A stretch of DNA of 64,000 nt from Thalassotalea loyana. Lineage in GTDB: Bacteria > Pseudomonadota > Gammaproteobacteria > Enterobacterales > Alteromonadaceae. The notes beneath the pieces were generated by a model. It was not told the DNA's origin. It was given only the letters and a program-made list of their open reading frames with translations, and searched no databases. Shown one piece after another: positions 54,964 to 64,000 of this stretch. The DNA lies in assembly GCF_030161435.1 (NCBI RefSeq), contig NZ_BSSV01000001.1, forward strand, positions 186,001 through 250,000, read 5' to 3'. The translations under genes and the position numbers were made by a program. Each line of letters opens with the position of its first letter. The stretch's first letter is position 1.

Positions 54964-56807
54964 TTAGCACTGACCTTGGATGCTTGAATAATGTTGTTTG
55001 TCGCGTCAAGTTGTTTGGCAATGACAATATTCTTGCCTTGCTGTTTGCCTTGGTAAAGTGCTTCGTCAGCTGTGTTCATTAATTGCGTTAAGCCTATACC
55101 ATTTTGCGCTTGTGTTACGCCAAACGTTAGCGAAATCTTAAATTTTTGATCTTTATATTCAAACTCTTGTGCTGCAATGGTTGCTCTTACTTTGTCGAGT
55201 AAGAACTGTGCATTTTCTAAATCTGTATTAGGCAACATGAAAACAAATTCCTCGCCTCCCCATCGTGCAACAATATCTTGCTTGCGAATATTTGAGATAA
55301 AGGTTTTTGCTACGGTTTTGAGAACAAAATCGCCACAGTCATGACCATAGGTGTCATTAAAAATTTTGAAATTATCGATATCGGTAATAGCAACACATAA
55401 CTGGCTGTTGTTTCGTTCGACTACGGCAAGTTGATATTCTGCTTTTTCAACGAATGCCCGGCGATTTCTTAGCTTAGTTAAATAGTCAGTATTTGATGCT
55501 AACTTCAATTCACGGTGAGTGAGTGCATTGTCAACAGCGATTGCAGTATATGAGGCAATGCTTTGCATCATGTTAAGTTGAAATTCATTAAAACTACCCA
55601 CTTGCTCTCGTTGCACTGTTATACAACCGACGATGTTTTGCTCAACCATCAAAGGAATATAGACAATCGACTGCATCATACCACCCGCTGCAGCCGTCTG
55701 TTTTGTTTTAACATATTTATCACTGTCTGATATTTGGCTCAATACAACTTCCTTACGATTACTGATACACCAAACAGCTAGTCGTTCAGTATCCTTCATA
55801 TGGATTTGGTAGTCTTCAAGGGCCTTTCCTTTTTCTATTGTAAAAGGAAAATCAATGAGCTCTCTATTTTTATCGTAGATACCTATTGAAAATACATCTG
55901 CATCAAACAACTCTTTTATATGACTATAGACATATTCAGCGACAGTATTGAGTTCTAAACTTGAGGTCACTTGTCGACCGATAACGCTAATGGTGTTGAT
56001 GTGCTCTTGTTGTTGGGCAATACGTGTGTCTAAGTGTGCTATTTCTCTTTTTTTAGAATAAAGGTGCCAGATGGTAATACCAAGTATTAGTAACGCCAAA
56101 CCACCAAAAGACTGCCATACAGCGACATTGTTTAAAAAACCAATAGCAGAGTTAGTTTGCTCTGGCGGCACCAACAGTGCCAAACGTTCTTGAGCATGAC
56201 TAAATTGAGCGATTGAATCATCTATCCATAAATATGGCTCAGCTATACCATAGTAAATACCCACTAACTGATTCCAACGCTGATGCTGCAAAATGATTTT
56301 GAAGGAAGATAAATACGCGCTCATTGCCTTTTCATTTTGATTTAACGCGCTATAACTTCTTGCCATTGCGACATAGATATTGGCCAACATTTTCTGATCA
56401 TTTATTTGTTTAAAATAAAGTAAGCTAGTTTCTAAGTAGGCGAGTGCCATATGATGGTCACGACTATCAAAAAAGTTATTTGCAATAACATAATTAGCTT
56501 CAGCTAGTTGGTTTGGGTGGTTGCTTTTTGTCGACAGCTCTACAACATATTGAGCATTGCGAATCGACTCATTAGTTTTCCCTTGTAAATAGGTAACTTG
56601 TGCCAATAACAAGTAGGCATTGATTTTATCGTCGAGTGTCAGGTTCTCAGGCTTAGTGAGTAAACCATTGAGTTTTTGTTCCGTTTGTTGAGGAGCTTGC
56701 AAGGCTTGTTGCTGCAATATGTCTAACGTTTGCTCAGAAGCCTCACTGTTGGTCATGAGGAATGCTAGTAATAGGGCTGCAAAAATTGCTTTAGCAGTAG
56801 TCGTCAT
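54960..56807 (-). CDS. Diguanylate cyclase with TPR, membrane helix, GAF and GGDEF domains
   Basis: A 615-residue protein. A signal or anchor at 1-24 (IFAALLLAFLMTNSEAS) is followed by TPR-like helices (about 30-215) on the periplasmic side, a membrane helix (about 235-253, FGGLALLILGITIWHLY), a GAF domain (about 280-430) and a GGDEF domain (about 445-605). The active site is RWGGEEF, and the inhibitory I-site RxxD is intact (RKQD, five residues before GGEEF). It should make c-di-GMP with product feedback. No EAL domain. It is convergent with the Rdx gene (4-bp overlap of the stop regions). Confidence 0.92.
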   Translation of the reverse strand: MTTTAKAIFAALLLAFLMTNSEASEQTLDILQQQALQAPQQTEQKLNGLLTKPENLTLDDKINAYLLLAQVTYLQGKTNESIRNAQYVVELSTKSNHPNQLAEANYVIANNFFDSRDHHMALAYLETSLLYFKQINDQKMLANIYVAMARSYSALNQNEKAMSAYLSSFKIILQHQRWNQLVGIYYGIAEPYLWIDDSIAQFSHAQERLALLVPPEQTNSAIGFLNNVAVWQSFGGLALLILGITIWHLYSKKREIAHLDTRIAQQQEHINTISVIGRQVTSSLELNTVAEYVYSHIKELFDADVFSIGIYDKNRELIDFPFTIEKGKALEDYQIHMKDTERLAVWCISNRKEVVLSQISDSDKYVKTKQTAAAGGMMQSIVYIPLMVEQNIVGCITVQREQVGSFNEFQLNMMQSIASYTAIAVDNALTHRELKLASNTDYLTKLRNRRAFVEKAEYQLAVVERNNSQLCVAITDIDNFKIFNDTYGHDCGDFVLKTVAKTFISNIRKQDIVARWGGEEFVFMLPNTDLENAQFLLDKVRATIAAQEFEYKDQKFKISLTFGVTQAQNGIGLTQLMNTADEALYQGKQQGKNIVIAKQLDATNNIIQASKVSAN

Positions 56808-56892
56808 AAATACTTAATAAATGAATTTTAACTAACTATAGCTGATATCTTGTTGACTAGGACACTAATTACAAAAATATTGGGTAGAAAAT

Positions 56893-56920
56893 AAAAAAAG
56901 CCGCAATAGCGGCTTTTTTT
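56893..56920 (-). terminator. pckA terminator (bidirectional sequence)
   Basis: AAAAAAAGCCGC (56893-56904), loop AATA, GCGGCTTTTTTT (56909-56920). The A-tract on the left gives a U-tract for minus-strand transcription from pckA, which stops 16 bp upstream. Confidence 0.92.
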
Positions 56921-56935
56921 ACGTAGAAAAATTAA

Positions 56936-58546
56936 TTATAACTGAGGACCAGCTGTAACTAACGACTTGCCGTGCTCTGTATCAGTAAACTTGTCGAAGT
57001 TGTTTACGAAACGACCCGCTAAGTCTTTTGCTTTACCTTCCCAATCTGCAGCATTTTCGTATGTATTACGAGGGTCAAGGATATTGCTATCTGCACCTGG
57101 TAATGCTGTTGGAACGTTTAAGTTGAACATTGGTAATTCAACCATTTCTGCATTCTCAATTGAACCATCTAAGATTGAATCAATGATGGCACGCGTATCT
57201 TTGATTGAAATACGTTTGCCAGTACCATTCCAACCTGTGTTTACTAGGTAAGCTTCAGCACCTGCCGCTTCCATACGCTTACGTAATACATCTGCGTATT
57301 GTGTTGGGTGTAGGCTTAAGAATGCCGCACCAAAACAGCTTGAGAACGTAGGTGTTGGTTCAGTAATGCCACGCTCAGTACCTGCTAATTTAGCCGTGAA
57401 ACCTGATAAGAAGTAGTACTCTGTTTGCTCAGGCGTTAGCTTAGCAACTGGTGGTAATACGCCAAATGCATCTGCCGTTAAGAAGATAACTTTCTTTGCA
57501 TGACCTGCACGAGATACAGGCTTAACAATGTTATCTATGTGATGGATTGGGTAAGAAACACGTGTGTTTTCAGTTTTTGAGTTGTCGTCAAAGTCAATTT
57601 TACCATCAGCATCAACCGTTACGTTTTCTAGCAATGCATCACGGCGGATTGCATTGTAGATATCAGGCTCGTTTTCTTTTGAAAGGTTGATGGTTTTTGC
57701 GTAACAACCGCCTTCAAAGTTAAATACACCGTTGTCATCCCAACCGTGCTCATCATCACCGATTAATTCACGTTTAGGATCTGTAGATAATGTTGTTTTA
57801 CCTGTGCCTGATAAACCAAAGAATACTGCAACATCACCTTCTTTACCTACGTTTGCACTACAGTGCATTGACGCGATACCTTTAAGCGGAAGTAAGTAGT
57901 TCATCATTGAGAACATACCTTTTTTCATTTCGCCGCCGTACCATGTACCACCGATTAACTGCATTTTCTCAGTTAAGTTGAACGCAACAAAGTTTTCTGA
58001 GTTTAAGCCTTGTGCTTCCCAGTTAGGGTTTGTTGTTTTTGCACCATTCATTACTACGAAGTCTGGTTCGTAGTTTTCTAATTCTGCATCTGTTGGGCGA
58101 ATGAACATGTTTTTCACGAAGTGTGCCTGCCATGCTACTTCCGTAATAAAGCGCACTTTTAAGCGAGTATCTTCATTTGCACCACAGAATGTATCTACAA
58201 CGAATAAACGTTTGCCAGATAATTGAGTCACCACTAGATCTTTTAAACTTGACCACGTTTCTGGTGTCATTGGCTTGTTGTCGTTTTTACCTTGGTCTGC
58301 CCACCAAACTGTATCACGAGTCACATCGTCGCGAACGATGTATTTGTCTTTTGGTGAACGGCCTGTAAATATCCCTGTATCAACTGAAACTGCGCCAAGT
58401 TCAGTTACATAACCTTTGTCATAACCTTCGAGGCTAGATTTCGTTTCTTCTTCAAACAATAAATCGTAAGACGGATTGTAAACAACCTCAGATACGTTAG
58501 TGATGCCGTATTGAGTTAAATCAATCGTTTTTGCCACAGTTGACAT
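56936..58546 (-). CDS. pckA: Phosphoenolpyruvate carboxykinase (ATP)
   Basis: Converts oxaloacetate and ATP to PEP, CO2 and ADP: the gluconeogenic entry step. The 536 residues fit the ATP-type enzyme. Visible motifs are GRSPKDKY, the P-loop [36 protein letters not shown] with metal ligands, and [19 protein letters not shown] ribosome site lies about 10 bp upstream of the ATG at 58546. Preceded by a 299-bp non-coding region that holds the promoter; transcribed away from hslO with a terminator between them. Confidence 0.97.
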   Translation of the reverse strand: MSTVAKTIDLTQYGITNVSEVVYNPSYDLLFEEETKSSLEGYDKGYVTELGAVSVDTGIFTGRSPKDKYIVRDDVTRDTVWWADQGKNDNKPMTPETWSSLKDLVVTQLSGKRLFVVDTFCGANEDTRLKVRFITEVAWQAHFVKNMFIRPTDAELENYEPDFVVMNGAKTTNPNWEAQGLNSENFVAFNLTEKMQLIGGTWYGGEMKKGMFSMMNYLLPLKGIASMHCSANVGKEGDVAVFFGLSGTGKTTLSTDPKRELIGDDEHGWDDNGVFNFEGGCYAKTINLSKENEPDIYNAIRRDALLENVTVDADGKIDFDDNSKTENTRVSYPIHHIDNIVKPVSRAGHAKKVIFLTADAFGVLPPVAKLTPEQTEYYFLSGFTAKLAGTERGITEPTPTFSSCFGAAFLSLHPTQYADVLRKRMEAAGAEAYLVNTGWNGTGKRISIKDTRAIIDSILDGSIENAEMVELPMFNLNVPTALPGADSNILDPRNTYENAADWEGKAKDLAGRFVNNFDKFTDTEHGKSLVTAGPQL

Positions 58547-58845
58547 AGTTCATACTCTCCAATGGGTATAAATAAGTTAAAGGTTATGTGTCAGAGGTTT
58601 TGTGGATCTCTCTGAGGGCGCCAATTCTAGGGGATAATTAGCTAAAAAAAAAGCAATAATTTTTTGTGACTGAAAGTTTTCATCTTTTACTACAGTCTTT
58701 GGTTAATTTGTACGTTTTTGTATGTAAAAAAACTACAAAATAAATAATTTGACCTGAGTTTCTAGAATTCGCGAGTGCGTAAAAGACAGGGGAAAGATAT
58801 AAAAAAGGGCGCAAAAAGCGCCCTTGATATTAAATATTCATGAAA
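58547..58845. other. Intergenic region hslO-pckA (promoter of pckA, hslO terminator)
   Basis: About 300 bp of AT-rich sequence with no gene. It holds the hslO terminator at its right end (58805-58825) and presumably the pckA promoter. On the minus strand a weak candidate TTATTG, 17 nt, TATCCC occurs around 58630-58660, but I would not rely on it. A 5' leader of moderate length precedes pckA. No riboswitch-like structure was recognised. Confidence 0.5.
58805..58825 (-). terminator. Rho-independent terminator of hslO
   Basis: AAGGGCGC (58805-58812), 5-nt A loop, GCGCCCTT (58818-58825); the A-run to its left (58801-58806) gives the U-tract for minus-strand transcription. It is about 20 bp after the hslO stop. 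Confidence 0.9.
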
Positions 58846-59706
58846 CTAATGTTTTTTATCAGAAAAGTAGTCAGCAAAATGGTCTTCAGTGAAGCGATAA
58901 GTTGTTAAACAGAAGTCACAGCTTGTTGCAATCTCGCCTTGTTCAGCAAGAATATCTTTGATCTCTTCTTGGCCTAGCTGGCTGATGGCAGTTAACACCT
59001 TGTCTTCGGAGCACGAACATTGGAAATTAACATTTTGCGGCTCAAAAATGCGAACCTCTTCTTGGTGGTACAGACGGTAAAGTAACTCTTCTGCTTCTAA
59101 TGAGAAAATTTCTTCTTCTTTGATGGTTTGGGTTAATTGACATAAGTGATTGTAGTCAGAAAGCTGTTGCTCTTTGTCATCACTGTCAGGCAAAAGCTGT
59201 ACTAATGCTCCGGCAACTTTTTGAGTGCTCATATCAGTAAATAACCAGACCGACGTTGGAATTTGATCTGAGGTTTCAAAATAGTTAGCTAAACAGTCGG
59301 CTAATGTATCTTTCTCTAACGCAACAATACCTTGATACGGCTCACCTGACTTAGGGCGAATCGTAATAACCATAGTACCTTTACCGATCAGATCTTTAAG
59401 ACCAAAAGCATTTGTTTGTTGTGCTAATTTTGCAACACCACGCATGTTTTGCTGATCGTCACCGTTTATCGCAAGGTAACTCACCGGGCCGTCACCTTGA
59501 ATTTGCACGGTGATTTCACCTTCAAATTTTAACGTGGCCGTTAATAAACATGTCGCAGATAGCATTTCACCCAATAAAGCTTTTACGCCTTCAGGGTAAT
59601 TATGGTTAGCGATAATATCTTGATACGTTTTTTCTAATTGAACAAGCTCGCCTCGTGCGTGCATGTTATCAAATAAGTAACGATGTAAAACATCTTGCGT
59701 TGACAT
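58846..59706 (-). CDS. hslO: Redox-regulated chaperone Hsp33
   Basis: A 286-residue cytoplasmic holdase activated by oxidation. The N-terminal domain shows LYDNMHARGELVQLEKTY-like FDNMHARGELVQLE near residue 12. The C-terminal zinc/redox switch has the four cysteines in CSCSEDKV and CDFC (residues about 231-266), in the CxC...CxxC pattern. It is 5 bp after hslR, the standard hslRO operon. Length and motifs are normal. Confidence 0.96.
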   Translation of the reverse strand: MSTQDVLHRYLFDNMHARGELVQLEKTYQDIIANHNYPEGVKALLGEMLSATCLLTATLKFEGEITVQIQGDGPVSYLAINGDDQQNMRGVAKLAQQTNAFGLKDLIGKGTMVITIRPKSGEPYQGIVALEKDTLADCLANYFETSDQIPTSVWLFTDMSTQKVAGALVQLLPDSDDKEQQLSDYNHLCQLTQTIKEEEIFSLEAEELLYRLYHQEEVRIFEPQNVNFQCSCSEDKVLTAISQLGQEEIKDILAEQGEIATSCDFCLTTYRFTEDHFADYFSDKKH

Positions 59707-59711
59707 AAAGG

Positions 59712-60125
59712 TTATATCCTTTCTTTCAATTGTCGAATTTGTCGACGTTGCTTTTTATCTGGTTTTGTTTCACTTGCTGGGCTAAAAAGAATGCCTTGTT
59801 TACGAGCAAGCGCAGTGTCCTCACGTGTCTTGAGGCTCGAATCTGTCTCTTCATAGAGTGTTTGGGCAAACGTTGCGTTACTGCGTTTATCAGCGAGCGC
59901 GATAACAATAACTTCTTTTTCATCATAGCCCTGGCGCAATTTTATTTTGTCACCAATTGTGACCGCTTTACCTGATTTTGTGCGTTGGCCATTATAAAAT
60001 ACTTTACCACCATCAATCATTTGTTTTGCGATGGCGCGTGTTTTATAAAAGCGCGCTGCCCACAACCATTTATCGAGGCGGGTAACGCTGTTTTCAATAG
60101 TGTTGTCGGGATTTTTTTTACCCAT
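59712..60125 (-). CDS. hslR: Heat shock protein Hsp15 (ribosome-associated S4-domain protein)
   Basis: A 137-residue RNA-binding protein. The S4 domain (about residues 15-75) reads VTRLDKWLWAARFYKTRAIA, MIDGGKVFYNGQRTKSGKAV and GDKIKLRQG. A basic C-terminal tail follows. In E. coli Hsp15 recycles stalled 50S subunits that carry nascent chains. First gene of hslRO and divergent from the gsp operon across a 164-bp gap. Confidence 0.94.
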   Translation of the reverse strand: MGKKNPDNTIENSVTRLDKWLWAARFYKTRAIAKQMIDGGKVFYNGQRTKSGKAVTIGDKIKLRQGYDEKEVIVIALADKRSNATFAQTLYEETDSSLKTREDTALARKQGILFSPASETKPDKKQRRQIRQLKERI

Positions 60126-60289
60126 AAATTCTCATTCCAAAGCTCGTTAATCTCTTTGTCATTTTTCAACGATACACTCACTGAGCGAGCCAAATTAAGC
60201 GAAAAAATCGCTAGGTGCTTGTTGATACGTAAAACGTCAAGTATTATCGAAGCGGTAAAAGACAATATATACCTGAACTATTATAAGAA

Positions 60290-61216
60290 ATGTCACTCCA
60301 ACAAACCATTAAACCTTTAACATCTGCATTGGAAAAAATGCCTCAGAAAACAGTTGCGACTTTAATTAGTGGTGCGTTGCTTATATATGTTGCCTTTTTG
60401 CTGGCGAAAATGACTTGGTTACTGATGCCCAATGAGCAAGTCGCTAACCAACTTCCTGCCACTAAACCGGGTGTCCAAACGAATGCTAAGACGTCATCGT
60501 TAGATGTTGCCGGTATAAAAGCATTGAATTTGTTTGGCCAATTTAACGGTCAAGATAATAAACCTAAGGTTGTTGAAGTAAAAGATGCTCCACAAACGAA
60601 ATTAAATCTAACGTTAACTGGTGTAGTTGCCAGTAGTGATGAACGTTACGCATCTGCAATTATCGAAAGTGGCGGCAGTCAATATACCTATGGTATTGGC
60701 GATAAAATAGAAAAAACCCGCGCTACCTTAGAGCAAGTATATAGTGACCGGGTATTAATTAAACAGTCCGGTACACTTGAAACCCTAATGCTTGATGGTG
60801 TTCGCTACAAAAAAAATGATAGTCGCTCGAACAAGCAAACCGCTAATCGAGAGCGCTCACTGGCACGTAAACCAGTAATAGATCAACGTCGAAACGAAGA
60901 CTTAGCACGCCAGGCAACCGTATTAAAAAAAGATTTAACGCAAAATCCAGCAAAAATAGCGGATTATTTACGTATTTCTCCTCAACGCGCTAATGGCCAG
61001 TTGTTGGGATATCGATTAAACCCTGGTAAAGACCCAGAATTTTTTAAGTCATCAGGTCTAAGAGCTGGTGACATTGCTGTTCAAATGAATGGCTTAGATT
61101 TAACCTCGCCACAAGAAGCGAGTAATGCTTTAAAAGCATTGAGAACAGAATCAGAAATTACGCTACTCGTCGATCGCGGTGGTGAGTTAACTGAAATTCT
61201 ATTTAGTATTAATTGA
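60290..61216 (+). CDS. gspC: Type II secretion system protein GspC
   Basis: A 308-residue inner-membrane protein linking the T2SS platform with the secretin. One N-terminal membrane helix (about 23-42, ATLISGALLIYVAFLLAKM) is followed by the periplasmic homology region (about 90-165, LTLTGVVASSDERYASAIIESGG). A C-terminal PDZ domain reads LLGYRLNPGKDPEFFKSSGLRAGDIAVQMNG. First gene of the gsp operon; gspD follows after 19 bp. Confidence 0.93.
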   Translation: MSLQQTIKPLTSALEKMPQKTVATLISGALLIYVAFLLAKMTWLLMPNEQVANQLPATKPGVQTNAKTSSLDVAGIKALNLFGQFNGQDNKPKVVEVKDAPQTKLNLTLTGVVASSDERYASAIIESGGSQYTYGIGDKIEKTRATLEQVYSDRVLIKQSGTLETLMLDGVRYKKNDSRSNKQTANRERSLARKPVIDQRRNEDLARQATVLKKDLTQNPAKIADYLRISPQRANGQLLGYRLNPGKDPEFFKSSGLRAGDIAVQMNGLDLTSPQEASNALKALRTESEITLLVDRGGELTEILFSIN

Positions 61217-61235
61217 TTTCATAAAAAGGATTACA

Positions 61236-63341
61236 TTGATGCGCAACGCTAATCGCGCGAGTTTGTTTAAAGCCATGGCATGTTCAGCACTAACTGCAAT
61301 TACAGTGAGTGCGGCATCTTTGAGTCTCCCACTGCAAGCGGCAGAGCCTACGACGTTTTCGCCAAACTTTAGAAATACTAAAATAACTGAATTTATTAAT
61401 ACCGTTGGCAAAAACTTACAAAAGACAATGATTGTCGATCCGCAAGTAAAGGGCACGGTAAATGTTCGTAGTTATGATTTACTTACTGAAGAGCAATATT
61501 ATCAATTTTTCTTAAACGTGCTTGAAGTACACGGCTTCTCTGCAGTCGAGATGGATAATAATATCGTTAAGATTATCCGACAAAAAGATGCAAAGAGCGC
61601 GTCTATTCCTGTTGTTGATGAAGTCAATGCCGGCATGGGTGACGAAATGATCACGCGTGTTGTTGAAGTAAAGAACGTGACGGTGCGTGAGCTTGTACCA
61701 TTGCTACGCCAGCTTAATGATCAAGCCAGTGGTGGTAACGTGACAAACTACGACCCAGCCAACGTTATCATGATCACTGGTACGGCTGCTGTCGTTAATC
61801 GCATTGTTAAGATTATCGAAAAAGTTGATAAAGCGGGTGACCAAGACGTTCAAATTATTCGACTTCAGCATGCGTCTGCTGGCGATATGGTTCGTATTAT
61901 CGAGTCGATGAACAAAGTGTCGGCAAGCAAAGCCGCAGCTAAACCTACTTTCTTAATTCCTAAAATTGTTGCTGATGACCGTACCAATAGCGTCATCATT
62001 TCAGGTGAAGTTCAAGCCCGTGACCGTGTTGTAAAGCTTGTAAAGCGCCTTGATGCTGAATTGGAAACTAACGGAAACACCAGAGTTTACTATTTAAAAT
62101 ACGCAAAAGCTGAAGACATTGTCCCTGTACTTAAAGGGGTGAGTGAATCAATTGAAGCGGAAGAAAATGCCAATAAAACGGCGAAAAACCGTTCAAGCAA
62201 AAGCCGAAATATTTCGATTGAAGCACACGCTGATACCAATACTGTCGTGATCACGGCAAAGCAAGACATGTTACGTTCACTTGAGGCTGTAATTCGTCAA
62301 TTGGATGTACGTCGTGCACAAGTACTTGTTGAAGCGATTATTGTTGAAGTATTCGAGGCTGATGGCGTTAATTTAGGTGTTCAATGGTTTACGGAAGAAG
62401 GTGGCTTCACGCAGTTTAATAATGGTCCTGTACCTATTAGCCAGTTAGCGGCTGCAGCTGAGGCAGCTCAATCATCTCCCGGTACTCCAGGCTCTACCTT
62501 CACTGATGGTAATGGTAATGTTGTTGTTAATGATCCAGGTCCAGATGTTGAAGGTGACTACACGTTATTGGCCCAAGCACTAGGTTCAGTGAGCGGTATG
62601 ATGTTTGGAATTGTGCAAGATGATTGGGGTGCAATTATTCAGGCGGTGAGTACTGACACCAACTCAAATATTCTTGCTACACCGAGTATTACGACGTTAG
62701 ATAACGAAGAAGCGTACTTCATTGTTGGTCAGGAAGTGCCGATTCTGACAGGTTCAACAACCGGTAATAATAATGACAACCCATTCCAAACGGTTGAGCG
62801 TCAGGAAGTTGGTATCAAACTTAAAGTAACGCCGCAGGTAAATGAAGGTTCAGGTGTTCAGTTAACGATTGAACAAGAAGTCTCTTCAGTAAGTGGCGCA
62901 ACGGGCGTTGATATTGCAATCAACAAACGTGAAATCAAGACTACTGTGATGGCAGATCACGGCGATACCGTTATTCTTGGTGGTTTGATCGATGAAGATG
63001 TACAAGAAAGCCAGCAAAAAGTACCTTTATTAGGTGATATTCCGCTACTAGGTCACTTGTTTAAGTCAACAGGTAACACAACGCGTAAGCGTAACTTGAT
63101 GGTGTTCTTACGCCCGACGATTATTCGTGATGGTGAAATCATGAATGAAGTGACGAAAAACAAATACAACTACATTCGTGCGCAAGAAATTTTGCAACGA
63201 CAAGAAGGCTTATCGTTGATGGATGATGAGAAACTTCCTTTGTTACAAGAATGGAATGATCAATTGACCTTGCCACCATCATTTGATGAGTACATGAAAG
63301 AAAAAGCGCAAGATAAAGCTGAAAAAAGTAATAAAGAATAG
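61236..63341 (+). CDS. gspD: Type II secretion system secretin GspD
   Basis: A 701-residue outer-membrane secretin. The signal peptide ends near LSLPLQAAEP. N0 (FSPNFRNTKITEFINTVG), N1-N3 repeats (VVEVKNVTVRELVPLLRQL, IIRLQHASAGDMVRIIE, YYLKYAKAEDIVPVLKG) and the secretin core follow (VLVEAIIVEVFEADGVNLGVQW, VPLLGDIPLLGHLFKSTG, KRNLMVFLRPTIIR). Start ATG 61236 or 61239 (consecutive). Second gene of gspCDE. Confidence 0.95.
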   Translation: MMRNANRASLFKAMACSALTAITVSAASLSLPLQAAEPTTFSPNFRNTKITEFINTVGKNLQKTMIVDPQVKGTVNVRSYDLLTEEQYYQFFLNVLEVHGFSAVEMDNNIVKIIRQKDAKSASIPVVDEVNAGMGDEMITRVVEVKNVTVRELVPLLRQLNDQASGGNVTNYDPANVIMITGTAAVVNRIVKIIEKVDKAGDQDVQIIRLQHASAGDMVRIIESMNKVSASKAAAKPTFLIPKIVADDRTNSVIISGEVQARDRVVKLVKRLDAELETNGNTRVYYLKYAKAEDIVPVLKGVSESIEAEENANKTAKNRSSKSRNISIEAHADTNTVVITAKQDMLRSLEAVIRQLDVRRAQVLVEAIIVEVFEADGVNLGVQWFTEEGGFTQFNNGPVPISQLAAAAEAAQSSPGTPGSTFTDGNGNVVVNDPGPDVEGDYTLLAQALGSVSGMMFGIVQDDWGAIIQAVSTDTNSNILATPSITTLDNEEAYFIVGQEVPILTGSTTGNNNDNPFQTVERQEVGIKLKVTPQVNEGSGVQLTIEQEVSSVSGATGVDIAINKREIKTTVMADHGDTVILGGLIDEDVQESQQKVPLLGDIPLLGHLFKSTGNTTRKRNLMVFLRPTIIRDGEIMNEVTKNKYNYIRAQEILQRQEGLSLMDDEKLPLLQEWNDQLTLPPSFDEYMKEKAQDKAEKSNKE

Positions 63342-63350
63342 GGTTGATTG

Positions 63351-64000
63351 ATGAGCCAAACACCAGAATCAACCCAAGAAAGTACGTTAGACGTTGTTGA
63401 CACCGTTGTTGATGCATTTGATGAGGCTGATGAAATCGAAGCATCTGATGAGCATCATTTAAAGTATCGACTGCCTTTTGGTTTTGCTAAGCGCAACAGC
63501 GTTTTAGTACAAGAACAAGAGGCTGGCTTTGATGTTTACTGTTTAGCACAGACTTCTCCTGATGTGCTAAATGAAGTACGACGTGTACTAAAGCAGTCAT
63601 TTACTATTCACTGTTTATCAGAAGATGAATTCGAGGCTATGTTAACGCAAGCATATCAACGTGATTCATCTGAAGCACAACAGATAATGGAAGATATTGG
63701 TAACGAAGTTGATTTGTATTCCCTTGCTGATGAAGTCGGTGAAACACAAGACTTGCTGGAAAATGAAGACGATGCACCAATCATCAAGATGATTAATGCA
63801 ATGCTATCAGAAGCGATCAAAGAAAATGCCTCTGATATCCATATTGAAACATTTGAATCTAGCCTACAAATTCGATTTCGTGTTGATGGTGTCTTGCGCG
63901 AAGTCTTAAAGCCAAATCGAAAACTTGCCTCTTTACTGGTATCTCGCATTAAGGTCATGGCAAAGCTAGATATTGCTGAGAAACGTATTCCTCAGGATGG
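63351..64000 (+). CDS. gspE: Type II secretion ATPase GspE (3' end cut by window edge)
   Basis: The frame from ATG 63351 is open to the right edge (about 216 residues seen). An acidic N terminus rich in Asp/Glu ([20 protein letters not shown]) is followed by the N1 domain ([21 protein letters not shown], which contacts GspL in other species) and the start of the ATPase N2 domain ([40 protein letters not shown]). The Walker motifs lie beyond the window. It is 9 bp after gspD. This hexameric ATPase powers pseudopilus assembly. Confidence 0.93.
   Translation, partial: MSQTPESTQESTLDVVDTVVDAFDEADEIEASDEHHLKYRLPFGFAKRNSVLVQEQEAGFDVYCLAQTSPDVLNEVRRVLKQSFTIHCLSEDEFEAMLTQAYQRDSSEAQQIMEDIGNEVDLYSLADEVGETQDLLENEDDAPIIKMINAMLSEAIKENASDIHIETFESSLQIRFRVDGVLREVLKPNRKLASLLVSRIKVMAKLDIAEKRIPQD

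Noticed and set aside
59985-60320. 111-codon plus-strand frame across hslR and the gspC start
   Set aside because: Antisense to conserved hslR and overlapping the gspC start; no protein-like features.
1-64000. CRISPR arrays, tRNA/rRNA genes, insertion sequences, prophage
   Set aside because: No periodic repeats, no cloverleaf-like sequences recognised, no transposase, integrase or phage genes seen in any frame.

Overview
The window is a contiguous chromosomal stretch from a marine-type gammaproteobacterium, most likely Alteromonadales and probably near Colwellia/Thalassotalea. This placement is inference. It rests on the AT-rich sequence, the conserved mrcA / pilMNOPQ-aroKB-damX-dam block, an argH fused to an acetyltransferase domain, the glucosylglycerate gene set, a PEP-CTERM protein, and the hslR-hslO-pckA and ompR-envZ neighbourhoods. 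No rRNA, tRNA, insertion sequence, prophage or CRISPR array is visible.

Layout. 1-3.6 kb: metB (cut by the left edge) and metL. 3.8-5.3 kb: an unusual protein that looks like a degenerate HD-GYP/HDOD relative. 5.3-12.9 kb: a paired ARG-box operator followed by argC-argB-argF-argG-argH(A)-argA. 12.9-14.9 kb: a secreted alpha/beta hydrolase and an AraC/Rob-type regulator on the minus strand. 15.0-19.8 kb: a minus-strand operon of glycerate kinase, HAD phosphatase, glucosyl-3-phosphoglycerate synthase and a GH13_18 phosphorylase. Together these can make and recycle the compatible solute glucosylglycerate. 19.9-31.8 kb: mrcA divergent from pilMNOPQ, then aroK, aroB, damX, dam and a small DUF2970 protein. 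32-33.8 kb: a PEP-CTERM protein and a secreted protein that distantly resembles MltA.

33.9-44.5 kb is a surface-polysaccharide locus in two divergent arms. The minus arm holds an initiating sugar-phosphate transferase, a DegT-type aminotransferase and a WbpM/PglF-like nucleotide-sugar 4,6-dehydratase. The plus arm holds an acetyltransferase, three glycosyltransferases, a Wzy-like polymerase and a Wzx-like flippase. The dehydratase gene is interrupted by one in-frame TAG codon exactly between its membrane half and its catalytic half. Just past the locus are a small secreted beta-type protein and a predicted secreted polysaccharide lyase.

46-64 kb: mscS, azlCD, a SYLF lipoprotein, a secreted hypothetical, an esterase, a DUF2306 membrane protein divergent from a membrane-bound AraC regulator, ompR-envZ coupled to a SelW/Rdx-like protein, a TPR-GAF-GGDEF diguanylate cyclase, pckA, hslO, hslR, and the start of a type II secretion operon (gspC, gspD, gspE cut by the right edge).

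Most of the window is ordinary housekeeping sequence. The strongest points for follow-up are the amber-split dehydratase, the complete glucosylglycerate cycle, the ArgH-acetyltransferase fusion next to a full argA, the degenerate HD-GYP-like protein, and the lyase plus small secreted protein beside the polysaccharide locus.
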